DNA from: Bugula neritina
Lineage: Eukaryota; Bryozoa; Gymnolaemata; Cheilostomatida; Bugulidae
NCBI GenBank assembly: GCA_964035545.1
Contig: OZ037767.1
Location: forward strand, 6,438,207-6,502,206
Length of the DNA: 64,000 nt
Reading direction: 5' to 3'
The notes beneath the pieces are model-generated. The model saw nothing but the letters and a program-made list of their open reading frames with translations, was not told where the DNA came from and made no database searches. The position numbers and the translations under genes were made by a program. This document shows, piece by piece, positions 42,205 through 54,400 of this stretch; within the stretch, counting starts at the first letter, position 1; every line of letters begins with the position of its first letter.

Positions 42205-45200
42205 GTTATCAGAGAAGAGATTATATAATGAGTTTGCAACCTTGCTGCCTAAGGTTTGTTGAGCTAATGCTATATCCCCACTTGATGCGCTATTTTTACA
42301 ATTTATTTCAAATTAAAAGGAGGAAATTGGCCAGTTAATAACAATAGGTTGTTTATAGATTTGCAACTGAAATCAATGTTTCATTAGCAAGCCATTTTCA
42401 GCCGTGGTTATTATCCTACGAAGTGTGAAAGTGCAGTGTTTAAGTGGCAGCATAAAGTTTCCAATGCATTGGAAAATATAATAAAACATAACATAGTATA
42501 TATAATAATATACGGTGTGACAAGTGTGCTAGGTGACATGTACAATAGTACAGCATGTACATGGTAGGTATGCAGAGTGGTCACCATATGTTCATCCTGA
42601 AGAATAGTTATGGCAGCTTAGTATTAGTTATAAGTATAAAATACAAAACTAGTTGACAATGAAAAATGATGCTGAAAGGCTTGATTGTGCAAATTAAAAA
42701 GGGCTGCTACATGAACAAAAGAAACCCTAGCATATATGTGAGCTAATGCATTAATATAACTGTTTGCTTTTCATGTTGAGCTTAGAATTTTAGGTTTGAG
42801 GGTCAAGCAGTTATTTTAACTGGTGTTATTTAGAAAAAAATCTACACAAATCTGAAGTAAAAGTTTGATATAACTAATCTGCTTAGACTTTCTAATTTCT
42901 CCAAGTTTCTTAGATTATATAAAACAAGCATAACATTAACTTGCAAACAAACATAATGAATTAGTTGATAAAGCTTACAAACTGCAATCAAAATTACTGG
43001 AAAATCCTTCCGTGATACTTCACTAAAAAAACAAAAACCCTTTCAAAGGTTATAAGCAATTACCAGTATTGTTAATGTCTACAGCAACAGTTTAAGGTCA
43101 ATATTCTAAGAGTATTGACTGTTAAAACTAATAGTCATTTATAAACAGTTTGATATTCTCAATTTTTGTATCAGCACAGAAGTAAGCTTACAAGGAAGGA
43201 TTTCTTTAGAATAATTTAATAACTTGGGACTTGCAAACTATAGGACAGGCTCAACTCTTTAACAGATGCAGCAGGACATATTGCCTAAGCATTAACTTCA
43301 ATGCCAGGTAAAATATAGACTAGATAATAACAGAACCTATTTACGTATACAACTGGAATTATTGGTTGAATCAATTTTTTGTACAAAAATTTCATATAAA
43401 AGGTGCTAGGCAGCAGCAAGGAATTATGAAATTTTCTAATTCACAGTATAGTTAACTCCACTCTGATTTCTAGCAACATGAACTTTTACTTTCTATTTAG
43501 AAAATGAAGTACATCCTGCCATGTCAGTAACAAATGGAAACATTGATGAGGAAACACTACTCCGAGGAAAATCAAACATCAAACAATTTTCTATTCAAAT
43601 ACTCAGCACATCTATGGAGGGGAGGAAGTGCTAAATTGAGAGATAGGTGCATTGAAATATAAGGAGAGTTTCAATTTATAGGTGGAGTCATAAAGAGATC
43701 AAGCTACATAGGTTACCACTCTAAGGTATGAAAGAAGTAACTCTAAGTAGCACAAGATACCAAACTAAAATCCCAACAACACTGAAAGGCCAACTTAGGA
43801 TTTTGAAGAGACATGGTGTGACTCACCGGCTAGTCAAGTTCTAAGTGAGCAGCACTTTGGGATTAACTACAGCCTAGGCTGGTTATAGCTACATTACTTA
43901 ATAGCTATACATACTATCGTTAGGCTCTACAGCTTCTATCAGTGCTTGCTCATACAGTAGACCATAACTATGCCTAAACAACAATGCATCACGATAACAA
44001 AATGTAAACCAAGTTTAGTCGGAGTTCACAGTTTTGAAAGTCTCTTGTCAACCAAGTTTCTTACCAAGAACGATACTCGACATGAGAGGATTTATCTAGC
44101 TTACCTATCAATTTTCCTTTCAAATATCACTATCTAAATTGAATAATATCAGCGGTAATACGGAAGCACTAAAAAAAACAACGGAACGCTCACTGTCACG
44201 CACGTGAGGCGCTCTACTAACATCATATGATGGTCAAGAGCGTTCTACCTCATCAGAGGTAATCACAGGTAACCCAAACTAAAAACTGCAAGCATGGTGC
44301 TACATATATATTTTTTCTTAATATGCCTAGCCCTGATTCACCACAATGAAATACGGTGAAGCATATGCTACAGACTACAAGCGAATTAGTGCCAAGAAAG
44401 ATCTCAAAATTTAAAAAAAAAACAAAAAACAAAAACCATCATAACAAAGGTAATAAGGCTAAAATAGTTAAGCCCTAAATGGTGAAGATGGAGGCTAGCA
44501 CAGTAAGAAAGATAAAGAGGTCAGAAAAGTGACGGTGGAAGGTGTAAGGGCGTCTAAACAAAATAGATGATCAGACACAGTTATAGTTAATTTCCACTCT
44601 CTCAGCTTAGATTAAATGCAAGAAATTAAACAAGGCAGAGAAAGGAAGCAACAAGAGCACTTAGTACAGTATGCAACACAGTTTGTATAAACAGTAGATT
44701 TTATTTAATATTAAAGTTTAAATTTTAGTAAAGCTCAATAGTGCTGAGCTAAAGATAGAATATACTCTGATGCTAAACAGTTATTACACCATATTTCATT
44801 TGATGAAAAAAAAATTATCTTCACTGAAAAATATGAAAGTAGCTGCAAATACTGCCTGAAACTTATACTGTATGTTAATTTAGACTGCTTGACGAGTAAT
44901 TGGGCACAAGGCACCAAATCATCAATCCAAAAGAATCCGACCACTTGTTCTTTGAAAACTTTCATCAAAAATTACTTGCAATACAGGCTGTAAAACTCTA
45001 TTTCTACTCACAAGCTACATTTAGACTTTAGAGGCAGTAATAGACTGACAGTATGTAATACAGTGTGCAGTTACTTAATTTCATTTTCATTAATAGTCCC
45101 TTATATTAGCTATCAGAGTTCAATTCGAATTTACAAATAAGTATTGACATCACAGTAAATTCATAAATGTGAATGCATCTAAGTTTGGCAGGTTCATTGA

Positions 45201-45249
45201 TTTTTGAGTGTCAAGGTAAAGTAAAGTATTGCTGTCTGTGGAGGTGAAA
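42205..45249. other. Intergenic region between secreted gene and HMG20
   Basis: Mostly AT-rich, with no supported coding sequence. The stretch 44150-44260 is CpG-richer, holds an E-box CACGTG and a pair GAACGCTC / GAGCGTTC, and could be a promoter or 5' UTR exon. TTTATT at about 44700 would be AATAAA on the minus strand, a possible HMG20 poly(A) signal. Confidence 0.4.
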
Positions 45250-45401
45250 TCAGCCTACATAAGCTTCTAGATTCAATTTATTAACAACTTCCCTCACAGC
45301 AACGATGAGATCTTCATTCACATGAGGTGCATCTAGTATGAGTTGATGCAGTTTGGCCATATAAGTGTCAATGTTAGCTACCGTAGGCAGTTCATCTGTA
45401 C
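45250..45401 (-). CDS. HMG20A: HMG20 exon 8 (stop codon)
   Basis: Acceptor TGTTCTAG|GT, phase 1 in. TDELPTVANIDTYMAKLHQL to the TGA at 45252-45250. The C-terminus continues a few residues past the vertebrate pattern. Confidence 0.9.
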
Positions 45402-48400
45402 CTAGAACATATTACAGGTTGAACTATATACGTATTGTATACAATATATAATATACAATATAAAACATATAATATTTCTCACCTATATGGCTGTAGTCCT
45501 ACACAATAGCCATATAGAACAGACTACACACAATATGGGATATTAGCAGGTACATGTGGTATATATTATATAATACGCAATATACAATATACATATGTAT
45601 TATTTATATATTATATAATACAATATACGTCATACAACATGCGATATATACTGCAATATGCATCATGTAACCCAATATACGACTTTAGACTTGGTAAACC
45701 TGAATTAGTCCTAGATCATACTTATTTCTCAAAATTGTTTTGCCAATGTTTTCGAAAAAAAAAACACCTATTAGTATTATACAGATGGATATAAACAAGT
45801 TCATCATTTGTTAAACTCTCTGAACTGGTTTACAAACTTTCCCCATAATTAGTTGATGTTTACATAGTGCAACACTCTACATGATAAAATAGGAAGACAA
45901 CTCCGCAACTAACAATTAGACAATCAATTTGTTGTTAACTAGTGTTAGCAATCCTAGATTTTCAATTGATAATATAAAACAATGGCATTGACAAGTAAAA
46001 TAAACCATCATTAAAAAAAGATTTCATTATCTTTTAAATGTAATTAAAAAAGTAATATAATTACATACTAAAATACTTAGATGAAAAGAAGCATCACAGG
46101 AAATTGAAATTCACTTTAGATAGGTTGGTTTACAACCCTAGCATAGCAAAGCAGCTTCGTGTCACGCATGCATTTCAACCATGAGTTAGCAGCAACTGTG
46201 TATTTACTGTCACCATATTATTTAAATATAGTCAATAATATGAAATTTTCAGAAAACTAAAAGAAACAAGCATTTGCATACTGATAGTACTGGTTCTGTA
46301 AACAAACCATGAAAGTCACACCCACCAGGTAAGGGTATTTCAGCAAAGTTACTGGCCAGCGTATCTCTTAGAGACTCCAAGTGTTGCACCAAGGCTATGT
46401 TGTTACTGCGCTGTAGATTGGCCTCCTCCTCTAGAGATGACACTATCTTCTTGAGCTCATCCACATGTGTACTGAGTATTGCATTCTGTTCTTCATACTG
46501 ATAATTCAGTTTCCTCAACTCCCGCAGTTCCTTTTCCCTGTCTATACATTACAAGTACGTAATTGTCAATCAAACAATAGAGTATGTGGAGTCAGCTAGA
46601 AATTACCAAAAAGAGGCAAACTTAGACAGGAGAAAAATTCAAAGAAAACATAAACTTTTTAGACTACCACCACATATCCCATAGCCTAGTTTTAAAATAA
46701 CATTTAGCATAAAGTTGTTACATGAAAGCAAAACTTTCCCACACATTTATTTACCATTTCACTGAAAATTTACAGATGAAGACAGTTAGTGGTGAAAATT
46801 TGAACATTTAATTAGATTATAAGGAATTGAGGAGTGAATATTACATGACATTTTCAATCAACCACTGAGCACTACCACCATCACATACCCAACCGTATGG
46901 ATCTATACTCTACTTACTTTTATTATGCTCCAAGAAGTCTTCTGTGAATATAGGAATATCCATGCCGGGCATCTTTACTGGTGCCTCTTTAGACTGTACA
47001 GGAACCTTGGCATCTTTCTCAGAAGGTTTCAAAGACTTTGAGTTGCCAGCTACCGTGGATTCTAAGAGAACAATACAGCAGACATGTTTTCTTACCAAAC
47101 TATAACAAGATAAGCTTAATTAAAAGTTTTCAATGTTGTGTATATAACAATGCCTGAGATAAAAATATCATTATATCAATGTTATAGCACCCACACCACC
47201 CTTAATCAACCATTCGACCTGTTACTAAAATTCGTAAAATTGTCCAAAATAAAATTTAAAAGGCATATATGAAGCAACTCTCAGAAAAGGTGAGCAGAAT
47301 AGGTTTTAAAAGATACAGATTTTTAAAAAACATGGGGGTTACTTTTAAAATGACATGCATAAACTTGACTAGGTGACAACACAGTGTTGGGAATTCATAA
47401 GTAATTTAAAGTGTTCTTGCCTAGTTTTTTGTCTTGAAATAGTTTGTATGCCTCACTCTGTTGATAGATTGCAAGTTCTCCAAGGTACTTTGCTTTGTTC
47501 TCTTCCGCTATGTCCAAGTATACCTAACACCAACAGTTGAATAAGTGTTACAAGTATTTGGCTTCAGTAGCAAGGCAAGGCAGAATAAAAATAGATTTGT
47601 AATTGGATGGCTCACAAACATCACAATGATTATTCATCCCCCAGTAAACGTTGTTAGATATACTGATGTAGCATATATTATTATGCATTGCATTTATAAC
47701 AAATGTATGACTATTCAACTAAATTATACTGATAGAGCAATTATTGGAATCACCAAAATAAAATAATACATTATTTCCTTATATTTTTTTCTATTCAGCT
47801 AAATGTTAGTTTATGTAGCAAAATACAAATGTTTCAAGAATTTTTAAGGTCTACTAAGTATTATCCATTTTAAATATAGCTAAAATTACAAGCAAAACTC
47901 TAGAACAAATAGTGTCATCAGAAGCCAATGCTTACTCTCTTTTGCTTAATATCCATGCTGCTCCATTCGGCAGCTATTGTTTTAGTTAGATCAGAGAAAC
48001 TGATGTTTGGCGTGACAGCTTTGATGGCGTCTCTCCGTTCGTTCATATACATTACGTAGCCAGTCTGTGGCATTCTGGGGGCATTCTCATCACGCAGGGA
48101 CTGCAAGAGACGCCAAGGAATATATGCACCAGCAACTAATACAAGTTGAATGTAAACGTTGATAGTGTATAACACACAAAAGCAAAAAACATTAAATGTT
48201 TTAGCTTACACCTTGGCAAAAGGTAAGCTGTACAGTCACCAACTAGATGATATGTAATATATAATTGTTTATACTTCTACAGTTTTGGCCAGTTGAAACT
48301 TACTATAAAGGTACATATACCATAGATAGAGAATAGCTGAAGACAGTAATGGTAATTATCAGAAAAAAGACATTACTTTTCCAGCTTTCCGCTTCCTTGA

Positions 48401-51400
48401 CCTAGATGGTGGTTTAGGTTTAGATACATTTATTGGCACGACTTGTGTAGCTGATTGTGGCTGATCTGTGACCTCAGTATGTGCCGGTTCTAAAAGAAAA
48501 AGATATGCATTTTAAAGACAAGAGAAATACAATTAAAGGTAATTTGACTTAGTATTCTGAAGGCACAGTTATGGTTTATACCTTCACAGCTTTATTTCAG
48601 AATATTAATTTGATAGAGCAGAAACAATTATTCAAGCTTTCTTATACACTATAAAGGCACATTTTCAAAATTATCGTCCAACTTTTTTGCACATGTATGC
48701 TCAGTATGCCTTTGGCAGTAAAACGATTAACTGTTTAACCATCCATTTTAGTATTGATAAAAACACTTCAGCCAATCAGGTGAAATCTGTAATCTTGTGA
48801 CTTATTATTCTTACTATTGTAATGGATTCTCATCCTCTATTGTTCTGAAATAACTGCGTGCATCAGTATACTATAAATACTGTTGCGTATAGTTCTTAAT
48901 GCTGTAATTATAGTTAAGTAACCTAGCTTGCTAATGCCTAAGTATGGTGATTACTGTTAAGCTTTCAGCATAATGTAATTTTACTGAAATACGCATTCTG
49001 AAGTTATGTAATATCTCTTTTACTAATAGTGCTTTTCTTTTACTAATGTTGCTTTCTTTTGTGTGTGTCCTTTGTTGCTGAGATCGGCATTTCGGTCTTC
49101 CGAAATGCCGAATATCGGCATTTCGGAACCCCGATCTCGGCAACAAAGGAATGTCTTTGTCTCGCTTGTATATAAAAGCCAGCGAGTTCCAGTGTAGTTC
49201 AGACTACTACTGGAGCTCGCTGGTAGTAGGACCACATAAGCTGTATCTGATGCAAATAAAGTTTATCTTTCATTCGTATTCAAATACTTGGCTTATTCTC
49301 TCTAACGCAAAGAGTATGTTCAAGCACTAGTTGCATTCATAACCCACAGTTTACTACATTGGTGGCAGCAGTGGGGTTATACGAATAGCTAGTTGCTGGA
49401 AGAAAGAAGATGGCCCCAGGGGACCCAGCCCCTGAGGCAGCGGAGACACCAACCCTCACTGTTGAGGCGTTAGTCACAGCCCTCCAGGAATTGCGGGGGC
49501 AAGGACAGGCATCACCTGGTGACAGGTATCGCCTCCAGCCCCCGAATTTCGGAGGAGAAGGAGACGTAGAGCAATTCATCAGGGAGTTCCAGGATGTGGC
49601 CACCATCGCTGAATGGCCAGTACGGGTGCGCATCCTCCAACTTCGGGCCTGTCTGACAGGCCGGGCCAAGAGCTTCGCTCTTGGGCCTGATGATGAGCAC
49701 ATCATGCGGGCTCTCAGGGCCCGGTTCGGTCTGACGACTGAAGAGGCGGCAGACCAACTACAAGTGATGAGGAGAGACCAAAGAACACATCTGGAAGATC
49801 ACGCTAACGAGGTAGAACGCCTGGCTCAGGCTGCTTTCGGTCACGCCACTGGCGACGACCGGAAGCGCCTCGTTTATAACGCGTTCTTCCGGAGCGTGAA
49901 CCACCCGGACCTGCAGCGATACTGGCTGGCCGCCAAGGTCAGCAGTATAGAAGAAGCGCTGAAGATGGGGAAGGCTTACTTCCAAGTAGAAGAGCCTCAG
50001 AAGGCAAGCTACACAGCTCGCCAGGTGGCCAAAGACGAAGAAGAGGCACCCCCATCTCCAACCCCACAGGTGGCGGCAGCAGTAACTCCATCACCCGAGC
50101 AGACGCAGCTCACCATGTTGATGAACATGATGAAAGGCCTGCAGGCTACGGTGTCGGAGTTGCAGCGCAACCAGACGGACAGGCGGGCTCCCCGATCGCG
50201 GGACGACCCTGTCCGCCCGTCTCTGCCCACCTGTTGGGAGTGCAGGATGCAAGGTCATGTGAGAAGGCACTGCCCTAAAGGACAGAGGCCTTTAAACACC
50301 CAAGGCCCACGGTAACTTCCGCCACCCGTGGGCCTCACGCTAATCCCGTCCGGGATAGGACTCGGAGGGTAACAGAAGAGACCTCCACAGAGTCTGCCGG
50401 TACCGAGTGGCAGGCACCACGGAGATCTCGGAGACCGAAAGGTCTACCCGATCCTCCTGCCATGCCACTCGAAACCCGGATGGAGCTAGAAGAAACCGGA
50501 TGGCAGGCACCTCGGAGATCTCGGAGACCGCAAGGTCTACCCGATCCTCCAGCCTGGCCACTCCGTAACCGGTTCGCGGGGTTGCCCGAGGAGGTTGTGG
50601 ATGAGGATTCAGCTTACTCGCAAGAGTACCCCAAGCTACCCTCCCGACCTCAGAAAACCCCCGTTGTCTCTAAGACGAAGAGGAGGCCCGCTGTGCGGAC
50701 CCAAGTTGTGTCTCCCCCAGAGACTGACCGCTCCAGGAGCACCCAGCCGTACGGAAGCAGCTACTTCCTGCCCGGAAAGATTTCGGGTAAAGCTGCCACA
50801 TTCCTACTGGATACTGGGTGCACTACCAACCTGCTGAGTAGGCGTCTCTTTGACACTCTTGGTGCTCGAGAGCGGGCGAGCCTCGAGCCGTATGAAGGTG
50901 CGCATGGTACGTTGGCGGACGGATCATGCATCCCTTTCTACGGCGTCATCTCACTGCCTGGACGCGTCCGTGATCAAGCAATTCACGAGACGTTCATAGT
51001 CAGCCAGCTGAAGGAGGACGCCATCTTGGGAATGCCCTTTCTGGAGAAACACCAGTGTCACATGGATTTCCAGAAGTCAGTGGTGGTGATGGCTGGGAAG
51101 GAACTTGTCTGTGTTGACAAGTTTGGCAGGCCCTTGGTGGGCGGAGTCCAGGTAGTGCGGGACTGCACGGTTCCGGGGAGATCCCAGGCGACCCTCCGAT
51201 GCAGAGTCAACTGCAAAGGGATCGCCGGCCTGGGGATGGTTGAGGGAACGCACGGAGCCATCCGACTAGCAAACAGCCTGAATCGGCTAGATTGTCGGCA
51301 AGAGCTCCTCGTGCAGTGCATCAACCCCTTCACGGAACCTGTCCAATTATCGGCTGGAGCGCTGGTGGGGAAGTACCACTCCATCCAGGAAGCGGATGTG

Positions 51401-54400
51401 GGTCCGGCACTGGAGACAGTGGCCGACACCCAGGGAAACCCCCCTCACACCAGACGAGGAGCAGTCCCGGAGCACCTGGCTGACCTGTATGGCGGAGCAT
51501 GCGGAAACTGTACGAGTAGTACTGAACGCCAAGTACTGGCTCAACTACTCGCGGAGTACAGTGATGTCTTCAGTCGTGGCGATGGAGACATGGGGCTGAC
51601 TAAGGTTATCTCCCACGAGATACCTCTGGCAGCCGGCACCACTCCCATCAGGCAGCCTACCCGACGTCTGGGCCCGGAGAAGGAGGTGAGCCGACAGGTA
51701 CAGGATCTTCTGGACCGGGATCTGATTGAGCCTGCCCACGGTGCGTGGAGCTCCCCAGTGGTCCTGGTCAAGAAGAAGGATGGTAGCTGGAGATTCTGCG
51801 TGGACTACCGCAGACTCAACAGCGTTACCATCCAGGACGCCTACCCTCTCCCACGGATAGATGAGTCTCTAGATGCCCTCGCGGGTAGCAAGTACTTCAG
51901 TACTTTGGATCTGCTTAGCGGGTACTGGCAAGTGCCCCTCAGTCCTGATGCCCAGGATAAAGCAGCATTCATTACTCGCGACGGGCTCTGGAAGTGGAAA
52001 GTACTGCCATTCGGACTAACGTCCGCTCCGGCAACATTCCAACGGCTCATGGAGCAAGTCCTCAGTGGGTTACACTGGAAGACCCTCCTCATCTATCTGG
52101 ACGATGTCATTGTCATCTCCCCAGACTTTTCGACTCATGTCAGTCGTCTGCGGGAGGTCTTTGACCGTCTCCGGGCAGCCGGGCTGAAGCTGAAGCCCTC
52201 CAAGTGCGCAATCCTGCAGCCAGAAGTCACATACCTGGGCCATGTGGTTGGCCGTGATGGGGTCGCTACCGATCCAGAGAAGGTACAAGCTGTGAAGGAG
52301 TGGACTGTCCCCCGCGACCTCCCTGAGTTGCGTGCATTCCTGGGCCTAGTAGGGTACTACCGGCAGTACATACCTGGTTTCGCAGGAGTGGCTCAGCCGT
52401 TAAATCGGCTGACCGCAAAGGGAGTCCGGTGGCAGTGGACACAGGAGGAGCAGCAGGCATTCGACCACCTCAAGCAACGGCTAATGGAAGCGCCAATCTT
52501 GGCGTATCCTGATCCAGCCAAGGAGTACATCCTGGACACCGACGCCAGCGACCACAGCGTGGGAGCCGTCCTGTCTCAAGTCCAGGGTGGAAGTGAGGTG
52601 GTCGTGGCTTACTATAGCAAGACTCTCGCGGCCGCCGAGAAGAACTACTGCACCACTAGGAAGGAACTCCTAGCAGTAGTCAAGGCGGTCAAGCACTTTC
52701 GGCCATATCTGTATGGGAAATCGTTCCGTTTGCGAACAGACCATGCATCACTGATATGGCTGTGTAAACGTGCAGAGCCCTCGAGCCAGGTGGCTCGTTG
52801 GCTAGAGATTCTTGCCGAGTTCTCTTACCGTATAGAGCACCGTGCAGGCCGGAAGCATGATAACGCCGACGGCATGAGCCGCCGGCCGGTAGAGAACTGT
52901 AAGCAATGCCTGCACATTGAACAGCGGGACGGGGGACCCGCTCGCCTTGACGTGGAAACAGAGCTAGTGGAGGGCACCGCCTACCGGTGGGAGCACGGCC
53001 ATCTTCGGACCGAAACCCACCAGGACGGTGTCCAGGCGCTCCACGCCAACCCTACTCTGCACCAGAACGTCAAGGAGCTGTGCCGACTCCAGGAGACGCT
53101 ACCCGGCGCGGTAGCGGACATCTTCCGGGCCAAGAAGGAGGGCCGACGACCTAGCGAGGAACAGCAGCGGCAGGGAGACGTTGAGTTCCAACTCCTCTGT
53201 CGTCGCTGGGATGCCCTCAAGGTCAGTCCTGATGGCCTCCTGATGATAACGTTAGCAGCAGACAACCGCCAGCAGAAGAGGGACCGCGTCGTCTGTCCAC
53301 GCGCCCTCCGGCGGGAACTGATCTGGGACACCCATAAGCAGGCTCATGCTGGAGTCAGTCGGGTCATCAGGTGTCTGCGGCTGCGTTGGTATTGGCCCGG
53401 AATGACTCGGGACGTACGACTGCGGGTACGGCAATGCGAGGTCTGCCAAGCTAGCAAGCATGGCCGCCCTACGGAAACCACTGGTCGACGCCGGCTGTAC
53501 GCTGGTCGACCGTGGCAAGTAGTGGCGGTAGACCTCGTCGGGCCTATGCCGTTATCCGCCAGAGGGAACACCTGGATACTGGTGCTCACGGACCACTTTA
53601 CCCGGTGGGCGGATGCTCTGGCTATTCCAGACGCAACCGCCCCCACGGTGGCCCGGACCCTGGACCAACATGTGTTCTGTTACCTCGGTTTACCCGAGCA
53701 GATACATACGGACCAGGGCGCCCAGTTCCAGTCCCAGCTCATGGGAGACCTCTGCCGGATATGGGGGGTGAACCAGAGTCGGACCACCCCATATCACCCA
53801 CAAGGGAACGGAGTCGTCGAGCGGAACAACAGGATCTCCTGCGTGGCGGAGTGTGGTGTGCTGCGGTAAGCCCGCATGATCTGCGGCAGCACCACGTCCC
53901 ATTCTTCCTGACCTCGACCAAGGAGACCGGGAGACTGGGTCTGGATGGTGAGCTACCGTAGGCGACGCGGACAGTCGGCTAAGCTTCAGCCCAAGTTCGT
54001 CGGTCCCTACTGCGTAGTGGAGGTGCTGCCCAACCACACGTACCGTGTGGAGCGCTCTGGACAGATCTCTGTCCAGAGCGAGCAGCGCCTCAAACCTTAC
54101 CATGCCAGCCCAGACGCGGTGGGTCAGGCTCCACCCCTCCTGGAGCCCCACCGTCAGCCCAACCGTCGAGGACGGGCCACCCAGCCCCGAGAGGTGGAAA
54201 TTGTGGTTCCCAGAGAGTCGGACCAGGAGCAGGCCGCCTTGATAGAGCAGCTGGAGCGACAGCAGAGAGAGGAACGGGAACAGGAACAGCGACAAGCCCT
54301 AGGACCACCACCCTCCCTGGGGGAGGACACCCCCACCCCCGTGTTGGGTGAAGGCGGGGACCCCCCTACTAGGGTAGCCCAGGAGCCACCAACACCACCG

